NCBI GenBank assembly: GCA_947454465.1
Contig: CANGJP010000001.1
Coordinates: 1-64,000, forward strand
DNA length: 64,000 nt
Direction: 5' to 3'
DNA from: Pseudomonadota bacterium
Lineage (GTDB): Bacteria > Pseudomonadota > Gammaproteobacteria > Steroidobacterales > Steroidobacteraceae
Positions 10,864-19,285 of the stretch are shown piece after piece; positions within the stretch are counted from its first letter, which is position 1; the number at the start of each line of letters is the position of its first letter. A program made the translations under genes and the position numbers. The notes beneath the pieces were generated by a model. It was given only the letters and a program-made list of their open reading frames with translations. It made no database searches and was not told the origin of the DNA.

Positions 10864-13311
10864 TTAGCGATGGGTAACCTGCAAAATACTGTTCCTGATC
10901 TGTTCGTGGAGTACTAATTCAGCATCATCGGCCACAGCGACCAGCATATCGGTGTAAGTCAATCGACCTTCCGCATTCACGCCGAGGACACTGCGACGCC
11001 GCAATAGATCCAGAAAATTTTTAAATAAACTTTGATCGAAAAATTCGGGTGAGTTGAGCTGATAAAGCAATGACATTCGCTGAGCCATTAAGTGACACTG
11101 ACGAACTAATGCCTCTTGAGTAATTCGACCGCTACCCGCCTTAAGCAATAAGGCCACAGTCAGATAGTAGCGCTCTATGATTTGTATACCAACCTGTCCA
11201 AGCAGAGACAACTGCACTGCTTCGGCACTGCCAGCAGCCGGCCTAGTCCAACTGGCACCCTCATCATGACTGATTAACAACCCATGATCCGCCAATCCTT
11301 GCACAGTAGATTGCACCACTTCTGGCAGAACCTGCTCATCCCAGCGTAAAAATAACTCATCACGTAGATAAGGGTAAATTCGCCATGCCAAGCGCTGAAT
11401 ATCTTCAATACGCATCATGCGATTATTTTGGAAACAACTGGCAATTACCGATGGTAAGACCATCAAATGCAACATATTATTTCGAAAGTAAGTCATCTGA
11501 ATGGCATTGTCTTCAGTCATGCCAAGCACATCACCCAATTCGTGAGCCTCACGCCGCAACCAGTGCATACGTTCTGCATAAGCAATCATTTCTTGTGCTG
11601 AGAGTGCTGTAATTTTCACCAATGGCGAGTAAGGTGTACTACGCAACAGCGAAGCATACAACGCCAGTTGTCTGATCAAATCAGCCTCCAACATAGACTG
11701 CTTGGGCATGGTCAGCAGCACTAAGGCCAATAGATTGATGGGGCCGACATACGCAGTGTCGTTAATGTTACGCATGATCCTGGATGCCAAATCATCAACC
11801 AAAGGACTTAACCAAACTGGCCGGTCCTCAACCGCTTGATTACTCCCTTCTGATTTATATTGACTTAGCAAACCATCAAGAAAAATTGGCGCCCCAATAC
11901 TAACGTGTACCTTACCAAACTGCTGGGTCAATGTAGGCAATGACTTCAAAAGACCTATGAAGGTTTCTTTTTCTTTAGGTTTTCCAGACAATTCATTCAA
12001 GTAAGTGACACCTTCTACGATCCGCTCATAACCGAAATAAACTGGAACAAACACAACAGGACGCTTTGGTTCGCGTAAATAACTTCGCACCGTCATAGTG
12101 AGCGCACCTGTTTTTGGAACAAGTAAACGGCCGGTGCGACTGCGACCGCCTTCAATGAAGTACTCCAGCGCGTGACCCCGCGCCATCAACAATCCAAGGT
12201 ATCGGGTAAACACTGCGGTATACAATGGATTACCCGCGAAGCTGCGCCGAATGAAAAAAGCCCCGCCTTTTCGTAAGACTTTTCCCACCACAGGAAGATC
12301 AAGATTTACACCCGCTGCGATGTGTGGCACGACATAGCCATTGATATAAATCACATAAGACAAAAGCAAGTAATCAAGATGACTACGATGACAGGGAACA
12401 TAAATAACCTCATGATCATCTATAACAGATTGCAATAGATCAATATGATGCAACTCGACACCATCGTATAAGCGATTCCATACTCGCCTGAAAAGCCGGG
12501 AAAGCAGACTCACAGTTACGTGGGAATAATCAGCTGATATTTCGCGCACGCATTTTTGCGCAGCCTGCATAGCCTGTTGACGTGTTAATTTTTTGCCACT
12601 CATTTCGTTATGCATGGCTTGTCGTACTGTATACGCACGCAACACCTGTGACTCAATGCGACGCTTACTGGCGATTTCCGGACCGATGATTGCGGTACGT
12701 TGTCGATTAAAGACTGCGCGACAAACCCGCGCCACTCGACGTGTTGCTACTGAAACATCATCGCCATCGCCAACTAACGACCGCATGGAGAGCGGTTCGC
12801 CAAATTGAACTAATAAACTACGACCATTAACCATAGTCGCCAGGATTCGATGAAGCCCTGTGCTGTACGACCATGACTCGGCCCACGTACCGGAAAATAT
12901 AAACCGCCATCCTGAATCCTTACGACTTGGCACCCTTCCCCAGAATACATTGACTGGTACCAGATCAATATCATGTTGCTCATCATGAGCGCGCATTGAA
13001 TCTATCAAGGATGCCACTAGCGTTCGCAATACTTCGGGAGTCCGGGAATCCAATCGACTACCTGCAAAACCCGTCCAGCGATTCAAACTGATCACACCAC
13101 CCTCGGGAAGAATCACTTGACGATGACTAAATACAGCCTGCCATTCAGGATTCTGCATTAATTTATATAACGCTTGGTGATCAAGCCCAGCATCTGTCGG
13201 CAATATAAAACACACATCACGACTACTGTTAAGCAGTGATTGATGTATCTGTTCAGGCAAGACATGCGGTCTAGCCCAACACCGAAGCCATAGCGAAGTC
13301 AGTAAGGACAT
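10864..13311 (-). CDS. plsB: Glycerol-3-phosphate 1-O-acyltransferase
   Basis: VIYVPCHRSHLDYLLLSYVIY, GAFFIRRSFAGNPLYTAVF, YFIEGGRSRTGRLLVPKTGAL. Confidence 0.96.
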   Translation of the reverse strand: MSLLTSLWLRCWARPHVLPEQIHQSLLNSSRDVCFILPTDAGLDHQALYKLMQNPEWQAVFSHRQVILPEGGVISLNRWTGFAGSRLDSRTPEVLRTLVASLIDSMRAHDEQHDIDLVPVNVFWGRVPSRKDSGWRFIFSGTWAESWSYSTGLHRILATMVNGRSLLVQFGEPLSMRSLVGDGDDVSVATRRVARVCRAVFNRQRTAIIGPEIASKRRIESQVLRAYTVRQAMHNEMSGKKLTRQQAMQAAQKCVREISADYSHVTVSLLSRLFRRVWNRLYDGVELHHIDLLQSVIDDHEVIYVPCHRSHLDYLLLSYVIYINGYVVPHIAAGVNLDLPVVGKVLRKGGAFFIRRSFAGNPLYTAVFTRYLGLLMARGHALEYFIEGGRSRTGRLLVPKTGALTMTVRSYLREPKRPVVFVPVYFGYERIVEGVTYLNELSGKPKEKETFIGLLKSLPTLTQQFGKVHVSIGAPIFLDGLLSQYKSEGSNQAVEDRPVWLSPLVDDLASRIMRNINDTAYVGPINLLALVLLTMPKQSMLEADLIRQLALYASLLRSTPYSPLVKITALSAQEMIAYAERMHWLRREAHELGDVLGMTEDNAIQMTYFRNNMLHLMVLPSVIASCFQNNRMMRIEDIQRLAWRIYPYLRDELFLRWDEQVLPEVVQSTVQGLADHGLLISHDEGASWTRPAAGSAEAVQLSLLGQVGIQIIERYYLTVALLLKAGSGRITQEALVRQCHLMAQRMSLLYQLNSPEFFDQSLFKNFLDLLRRRSVLGVNAEGRLTYTDMLVAVADDAELVLHEQIRNSILQVTHR

Positions 13312-13389
13312 GCAGTATTCACGTTAAAGGTGGGATTATATTCTATGGCAGTTCAGCACGCCTATCCGGCCGATTGATCCCAACCCTTT

Positions 13390-13899
13390 TCATAGTAATT
13401 GCCGTAAGAATTGTTCAAAGTAAACTTTGATCGATGGGATATGCTGCAGCATACGGTGATCCGCATCAATTAGCTGTAGGGTTGCACGATATTCACTTGC
13501 GTATCTGATGCTATTCGCCGCTGGAACAATGTCATCAGCCCAGCCGTGCACTATACTGATAGGACAACTAGCAGGCTTGGGGGTGAATCGCTCAAATCCG
13601 GGCATATAAAATGCGGGGGCTAGCAAGAACAAACCTCGCGCATTTAACTCTATCGACGCGGCCGTCGCCACGTGTCCACCCAAGCTCGAACCCACTAAAA
13701 TAGGCGCTGTTTCTGCACGTGCAAACGTCAACAACTCAGTCACCCTACGTTGCGGATCTGGAATACCCCGATAATCTACCGACTCTACTCGAAACCCCAT
13801 ACTGCGGCCTACTTCGGCCATAGCGATGATCTTAGTTCCCCACGGCTCGCCATCTTGCCCGTGCGAGAAGATGATTGTGGAATTATGCATATAGACCAA
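13390..13899 (-). CDS. Alpha/beta-fold hydrolase (small, YcfP/esterase-like)
   Basis: IIFSHGQDGEPWG, LVGSSLGGHVAT (GxSxGG nucleophile elbow), HGWADDIVPA, ADHRM. Confidence 0.83.
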   Translation of the reverse strand: MVYMHNSTIIFSHGQDGEPWGTKIIAMAEVGRSMGFRVESVDYRGIPDPQRRVTELLTFARAETAPILVGSSLGGHVATAASIELNARGLFLLAPAFYMPGFERFTPKPASCPISIVHGWADDIVPAANSIRYASEYRATLQLIDADHRMLQHIPSIKVYFEQFLRQLL

Positions 13900-13909
13900 C
13901 CAATATTAT

Positions 13910-14224
13910 TTATAGTGTACAGTTTACGCAGCTCATGCATACATTGACACAACCACCACTTAAGGCACATCCATTTACAAACTGTTGTACGCCCATTAAT
14001 TCGACATATTTAATTCTACTCGAGGTCTGATAGCGGCTGACCGCAACTAAACGGGCTTTACTACCCATTAGGGAAGGACTAATCATAAAGGTGTGATATT
14101 GATCCCCATGAGCCGCCGCATAGCCTACTAGCACATTGATGCCCATGTCACCGCCAGCTTCACCAATCGCGCCCATAGTACCCAGCCTGGACTCGCCAAA
14201 AAACCCCTTTTGTTTGTCTCTCAA
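13910..14224 (-). pseudogene. Possible ACT-domain protein remnant
   Basis: GTMGAIGEAGGDMGINVLVGYAAAHGDQYHTFMIS resembles an ACT domain beta-alpha-beta unit; TTG start, odd Cys-rich C-terminus; preceding 'LHVIGNL' is readable in another frame, suggesting a frameshift. Confidence 0.35.
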
Positions 14225-14450
14225 GATTGCCGATTACATGCAATTTAAAGCGACGCGCCCCTAAATAATTTCAATCTGCAGTAGCATTTCACTGCCAGCC
14301 AAAGTTCGCCTTATCAAGGTTATAAGAGAGGTGTGCCACATAAACTGTAAAGTATTAATTTCCACTGCTGCCAGGCGCCACCGTTCCAATTCAGAACACT
14401 CCACTTGCAACCTGTATCCAGGACGAAGGATCAATTTGGGTTCATCCTGC

Positions 14451-15050
14451 CTAGTATCCTATACCGGCCTGATCCAGATCATGGGGCTGCCGTGACACTG
14501 CACCCTTCTCCCGAACCAAACATGATTCTATTAACACCGTTGCGATAAACCGTTTAGCAGTCGGATTAATTGATACACGATAGTAAGAATCTTGGTCTTC
14601 TATATGTTCTGTCTGATTCAGACAAACACGTTATATCACCAGATTGAAGTAATCCGAATCGTGATAAAAAAGATTGTCGTACTCCACCGACACACATAAA
14701 AATTCACGACTACCGACTGCGCGCGATTCCAACACTAGCATTTGCTGCCCACACGGCAACTCAATCGTAGTCGATGTTGCACCGTTGACTGATCGCACCA
14801 CTATGACAGAGTTTCCACCGTACTCGAAGTACTGTTCAACCGCATAGGACATCGTACTGAACTGCCACCAGCCACCGAAAATTCGCCGATATTCACCATA
14901 GCTGCTGAGCGTGACGGATATATTTACCGGACCACGAAAACTGCGGCCGAGAAATGCTGTAATGGTACCTGTATTGGATTCGTTATGATTCACACCAGTA
15001 TTAATAACGAAGGTTGCATGCTTATCATGAGTAACCTTCAAACAAGGCAC
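14451..15050 (-). pseudogene. Degraded contractile tail-sheath protein gene fragment (phage/eCIS-like), interrupted by an in-frame TAA at 14631-14633
   Basis: TITAFLGRSFRGPVNISVTLSSYGEYRRIFGGWWQFSTMSYAVEQYFEYGGNSVIVVRSVNGA...YFNLVI*RVCLNQTEHIEDQDSYYRVSINPTAKRFIATVLIESCLVRE matches the sheath layout (AFxGRxxRGPVN / FGG / YAVxxFFxNGG / VVRV / FNL / xxVSxxPxxxRFVxTVLxxSxLVR) on both sides of the stop. Confidence 0.75.
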
Positions 15051-15247
15051 CTATGAATTGATTCGACAACTTACCCTAGCCAGACTAATTGCCAGATATT
15101 ATGTTTCCGTTACCTATACCTAATTGATACCGCTCCTGTACGCATTAACTACTTAGGTAAAATAGACCGGCTTTTACGTAGAATGAAACTGACTTGCAAG
15201 CTTGACTGAACACAGCGTCATCACAACAATGGAGCCTTTAGTGTTAA

Positions 15248-15320
15248 TGGCAAACCCGTCGAAAGGCGGGGACGCAAAGCTTCCGGTCTAAAGGCTTAGT
15301 CTATGACAGCGGGGTTGCCA
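15248..15320 (+). ncRNA. c-di-GMP-I (GEMM-I) riboswitch aptamer candidate
   Basis: UGGCAAACCCGUCGAAAGGCGGGGACGCAAAGCUUCCGGUCUAAAGGCUUAGUCUAUGACAGCGGGGUUGCCA: P1 UGGCAA/UUGCCA, GAAA tetraloop hairpin, conserved GACGCAAAGC core, AUGACAGC-GGGGUUGCC 3' side. Confidence 0.9.
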
Positions 15321-15325
15321 CCAAG

Positions 15326-15354
15326 AACCTTAGCGGTTTTTTCCACTCGGTTCT
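15326..15354 (+). promoter_or_regulatory. Putative riboswitch expression platform (alternative hairpins, weak terminator)
   Basis: aaccttagcggttttttcc (short stem then T6) overlaps an alternative AGAACC...GGTTCT pairing directly downstream of the aptamer. Confidence 0.45.
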
Positions 15355-15361
15355 GATGTAG

Positions 15362-16138
15362 ATGACTTTCGGCGTGCTTATACCGAATCTTCAATGTCAT
15401 GACATCTGTTGCAATACCTACCACTGTGATGACCTCCCCCAATTCAATGACCGCGGTGCTTTAACATGCAACGGGCAAGACATCATGAACGCGGTCAATA
15501 CGATTGCTACACTTTCATCGCCCCCCTACGCTTACTTGGATGAAGGGCTGCAGCTGTATGTCATCAATCTCTGCACATCAATTACACCGGCTCCCTCGCT
15601 ACCTCAAACCATCAAGGGGCTCGACGCCTATTTCCTATACCAAATTTCTCAACTCGAAGAAGGGAGGCACCGTTACAGAATTAGATTAGGTTTTTTCACC
15701 AGTATGTCAGATGCTGAGCTAGCGGTCTGTCGGGTACACCGACTCTATCCTGCCGCTTTTGTAACCCGCATCAGTGCTGAAGATCAGCGTTTCTTTGGAC
15801 AAACAACTCAACCCAGCGATTCATCTGATATGAAGAACATGATTACGCCAGCTGTACTAGAACTAGCCCCTGAGCCCACATTACCCACCGAATCGTTTGG
15901 CACACCGCAACCCCATACCGCTCACAGCTTCCGATTACATGCCGAACGATTAAGCGGATCCCTAAGCCTAATGCCCGACTCGCTCGCGACACCGGATCTA
16001 AGTACCCACGTACCAGCAGGAACCTTTGCTTTAACTGCCCTCTCAAGCCGTGGGTATGTAGCCAATACAAACCACCCCAATCCTGCGCACTTCATGGGTT
16101 ACCCGGAACAGCCGACCGAACATCACCTGAAACGATGA
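15362..16138 (+). CDS. SPOR-like domain protein, downstream of the c-di-GMP riboswitch candidate
   Basis: LDAYFLYQISQLEEGRHRYRIRLGFFTSMSDAELAVCRVHRLYPAAFVTRIS resembles SPOR-like repeats; start lies about 40 nt after the aptamer. Confidence 0.6.
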   Translation: MTFGVLIPNLQCHDICCNTYHCDDLPQFNDRGALTCNGQDIMNAVNTIATLSSPPYAYLDEGLQLYVINLCTSITPAPSLPQTIKGLDAYFLYQISQLEEGRHRYRIRLGFFTSMSDAELAVCRVHRLYPAAFVTRISAEDQRFFGQTTQPSDSSDMKNMITPAVLELAPEPTLPTESFGTPQPHTAHSFRLHAERLSGSLSLMPDSLATPDLSTHVPAGTFALTALSSRGYVANTNHPNPAHFMGYPEQPTEHHLKR

Positions 16139-16271
16139 TCCCAATTAAATACGCAAGTGAGACAATCCCATGCACCGCCAAAGATAGCAAACCACGCCAG
16201 CCACCACCGAAACCGATGGCGATAGAGAAGCACAGCAAATGCACTACTTCTATTGTGAATACAATATGCAC
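16092..16271 (-). CDS. Small hydrophobic ORF (59 aa), possible small membrane protein or gene remnant
   Basis: GTG-initiated reading MHIVFTIEVVHLLCFSIAIGFGGGWRGLLSLAVHGIVSLAYLIGIIVSGDVRSAVPGNP*; about two TM segments; overlaps the 3' end of the convergent SPOR-like ORF. Confidence 0.3.
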   Translation of the reverse strand: MHIVFTIEVVHLLCFSIAIGFGGGWRGLLSLAVHGIVSLAYLIGIIVSGDVRSAVPGNP

Positions 16272-16418
16272 CCTGAAGTTACTCCGACTCCATCGCTGTT
16301 ATTTTTGATAATACCGGCCTTATGCCAAGCTAGATCGACTAAATAATTACTGCAGAAAACCGTTACTAATTCGATGCTATGACATAAAATCCAGCATCAA
16401 CCAACTAGGCACTGATGC

Positions 16419-16739
16419 ATGAACGCATATAAACGCCGTCAATTTGTCAGCACTGCCGTTATCAGCGCAGTGTGCGGTTCCTTAATACCCGCACTTAGTC
16501 GAGCCATGGCAACAAAGCTCAATCCCACTGATCCAGCTGCTGCTGCACTGGGGTACATTGAAAACGCAACTAAGGTGGATACCAAAAAATACCCCGCCTA
16601 CAAAACCGGCCAGAACTGCGCCAGCTGCGCATTAATTATGCTGCAATATAGCCCGTACCGTCCTTGCAAACTGTTTCCTAAAAATGTCGTCAACGCGAAT
16701 GGTTGGTGTTCTGCATGGGTAAAAAATACTCAGCGATAA
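16419..16739 (+). CDS. High-potential iron-sulfur protein (HiPIP), Tat-type signal
   Basis: KRRQFV signal; DPAAAALGYIENATKVDTKKYPAYKTGQNCASCALIML...RPCKLFPKNVVNANGWCSAW with the HiPIP Cys pattern. Confidence 0.92.
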   Translation: MNAYKRRQFVSTAVISAVCGSLIPALSRAMATKLNPTDPAAAALGYIENATKVDTKKYPAYKTGQNCASCALIMLQYSPYRPCKLFPKNVVNANGWCSAWVKNTQR

Positions 16740-16800
16740 GCGCTACACTAGCCGTCATGACTGCCCCCAGTCACTGGGTCGTTTAAATGAGGTAATTGCC

Positions 16801-17130
16801 ATGTCTGATTGCAAACTTGATCGCCGTCAAATGCTTAAGGGTGTACTGCTCAGTGCAGCTAGTGTAACCACCTTACAACCTCAACAAAGCCAGAGCGCTG
16901 AACTCGTTAAACTCACTGAAAGTGATCCTACCGCTGCTGCGCTGGGCTATCACACCAATAGCAAAAACGTCGATGTGAAAAAATTTCCCACTTATAAATC
17001 AACTCAAAACTGCGCCAATTGCGTGCAGCTACAGCCTGGCACAGGCAATGATCGTGCATGCAACATATTCAGTGGCAAATTGGTGAATGTGAACGGCTGG
17101 TGCAAAGTCTGGGTACTGAAACCACAATAA
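16801..17130 (+). CDS. High-potential iron-sulfur protein (HiPIP), second tandem copy
   Basis: DRRQMLKG signal; DPTAAALGYHTNSKNVDVKKFPTYKSTQNCANCVQL...RACNIFSGKLVNVNGWCKVW. Confidence 0.93.
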   Translation: MSDCKLDRRQMLKGVLLSAASVTTLQPQQSQSAELVKLTESDPTAAALGYHTNSKNVDVKKFPTYKSTQNCANCVQLQPGTGNDRACNIFSGKLVNVNGWCKVWVLKPQ

Positions 17131-17143
17131 TCTATCCTCGAAC

Positions 17144-17896
17144 GTGATTATTCGTAATGATGCGCAACTTGCCGGACTGCAACGGACCGGCAAGTTAGTC
17201 GCGCGGATACTGGTGGCGATGCAAGCTCATGCACGACCAGGCATGACCACCCTTGAACTTGATGACTATGCGGGACATTTACTTAGTCAAGCTGGAGCCG
17301 AATCTGCGCCCCGACAGTGCTACGACTTTCCCGGTCATACCTGCATTAGCATCAACGAACAAGCCGCACATGGCATCCCTACAGCGCGAGTCATGCATGC
17401 GGATGACCTGATTAACATCGATGTCTCTGCGGTACTGGATGGTTACTTTGCCGATACCGGAGGTAGCTTTGTATTAGCACCGTACAACCAAAATACTCAC
17501 CTAAAACAGCGCCTGTGTCACGCTGCGCTTAGCGCCCGTGATGCCGGTATAGCGCTCGTCCGGACGGGCCAACGGCTAAATAAAATCGGGCACCACATCG
17601 AACGCACCATCCGCTTTGCCGGCTTTTGTAACGTGCGCACACTATGTGGACATGGAATTGGAACGATGCTCCATGAAGAGCCAGCACTGCGCAATTATTT
17701 TGACCTACGTGACAATCAAACCCTACAGGACGGGCAAGTCATCACCGTTGAGCCCTTCCTCTCCACCAATGTCAGCCGAGTGCATCTATCGGACGATGGC
17801 TGGACTTTACTCGGTCGACCCCACTCCTTATTCGCACAGTTTGAACACACATTAGTGGTCAGAAACGGCAGACCAATCATTCTGACGCTGCCATAA
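17144..17896 (+). CDS. map: Type I methionine aminopeptidase
   Basis: HGIPTARVMHADDLINIDVSAVLDGYFADTGGSF, CGHGIGTMLHEEP, VITVEPFLS; GTG start. Confidence 0.93.
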   Translation: MIIRNDAQLAGLQRTGKLVARILVAMQAHARPGMTTLELDDYAGHLLSQAGAESAPRQCYDFPGHTCISINEQAAHGIPTARVMHADDLINIDVSAVLDGYFADTGGSFVLAPYNQNTHLKQRLCHAALSARDAGIALVRTGQRLNKIGHHIERTIRFAGFCNVRTLCGHGIGTMLHEEPALRNYFDLRDNQTLQDGQVITVEPFLSTNVSRVHLSDDGWTLLGRPHSLFAQFEHTLVVRNGRPIILTLP

Positions 17897-18026
17897 CTGC
17901 GACTTCAGTTTTGTTTTCCGGTTGGCTTGCTTAAACAGATGGAGTTAATCCAAACGGGCATAGTTTCCCCTCGATCAACTTGTACCGATTGACCCTTATG
18001 GGTCGCAGAACGAGCGCATTTCGTGC

Positions 18027-19109
18027 ATGCTACTCAACCTATCGACTGACGCCGAGCACTTTTCAGGCATGACCGTTCGCAAAAAATCATCCAGCGGCAG
18101 TTTTAGCCGTGCCCGACATACCAGCAGCGCAAGCCGCAACGCCTCAGTGCGTCTGCGTAACACCGCGCGCAACGATGCCACCCCAACCAAGAAAACATCC
18201 CGAGATCGCACCTCCTTCAGCAACCGTAATGAAATCATTACTCAGCCCGACCTAACATTCGGCGGCACGCGCGGTGTTAAAGAAGGTGTTCGCTTGCAAA
18301 AAGCGTTAGCCGATGCGGGGGTTGCGGCTAGACGTGATTGCGAACAATTGATTCAGAAGGGCCGAATTCACTTAAATGGTAGCAACATCATTGAACTGCC
18401 TTGCTTCATTGATCCGAACCGAGATGTGGTTACTCTTGACGGTATACCGGTTGACCTCAGCGCCAGCCAACTGCGTAAACAAGGCCATCAGCGTACAGAA
18501 AATTTTGTGTATGTCCTGATCAATAAACCAAAAGGCATGATCACTACTGCGCGCGATCCGCAAGGACGTCCAACAGTATTACAGATGATTCCGCATTCAA
18601 TCAGTGTAAAGGAACGTCTCTTTCCTGTCGGACGACTGGATGCGGATTCCACTGGCTTACTGTTACTCACCAATGACGGCAACTTAGCCTACCAACTCAC
18701 GCACCCTAAATTTGGCGTTGTTAAAGAGTACACAGTCATGACCTCCGGCCTTGCCACAGATGAGCAACTGGCCCACTTAAAACGGGGTTTGTACCTGCTC
18801 ACGCCGGACAAAGGAGGTCAAACTCGGGCCAAGCGTACGCAACTTGAAGATATTCGCTTGCTCAAACGCTTCGTCGACCGCAGCCGTGGGGATCGTACCC
18901 ACTTGTCCATTCAATTACGGGAAGGTCAGAATCGCGAGATCCGTCGCATGCTGGCTCGGGTGGGACTTAAAGTACGTGATTTAGAGCGCGTAGCCATTGG
19001 TCCATTGCGCGCTCCGGGACTGAAGCCAGGACAAAGTAAATTACTGGCTAAGCGAGATATAGATCGCTTGCGCGCAGCCATAATGTCCAGCGACTCAATC
19101 AAAAAATAA
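18027..19109 (+). CDS. rluB: 23S rRNA pseudouridine2605 synthase with basic N-terminal extension
   Basis: S4-like RLQKALADAGVAARRDCEQLIQKGRIHLNG, INKPKGMITTARDPQGRPTV, FPVGRLDADSTGLLLLTNDG, EGQNREIRRMLARVGLKV. Confidence 0.93.
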   Translation: MLLNLSTDAEHFSGMTVRKKSSSGSFSRARHTSSASRNASVRLRNTARNDATPTKKTSRDRTSFSNRNEIITQPDLTFGGTRGVKEGVRLQKALADAGVAARRDCEQLIQKGRIHLNGSNIIELPCFIDPNRDVVTLDGIPVDLSASQLRKQGHQRTENFVYVLINKPKGMITTARDPQGRPTVLQMIPHSISVKERLFPVGRLDADSTGLLLLTNDGNLAYQLTHPKFGVVKEYTVMTSGLATDEQLAHLKRGLYLLTPDKGGQTRAKRTQLEDIRLLKRFVDRSRGDRTHLSIQLREGQNREIRRMLARVGLKVRDLERVAIGPLRAPGLKPGQSKLLAKRDIDRLRAAIMSSDSIKK

Positions 19110-19121
19110 CTGGAGCCTTGT

Positions 19122-19283
19122 ATGTCGCGCTTCTCGTTGATGTTATTCATTAGCGGCCTTGCATTGGGTGTCTCTTCTTGTGGTTTAAAAGGCGATCTGT
19201 ATCTGCCTGAAAAGAATCCATCCTCGGTGATCATCACTGCTCCGACACACCAATCCAGTAGCAGCTCCAGCAGTACGCCATAA
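19122..19283 (+). CDS. Small LptM/YifL-like lipoprotein (53 aa)
   Basis: MSRFSLMLFISGLALGVSSCGLKGDLYLPEKNPSSVIITAPTHQSSSSSSSTP; lipobox plus CGLKGDLYLP signature; below the ORF-track length cutoff. Confidence 0.85.
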   Translation: MSRFSLMLFISGLALGVSSCGLKGDLYLPEKNPSSVIITAPTHQSSSSSSSTP

Positions 19284-19285
19284 CC

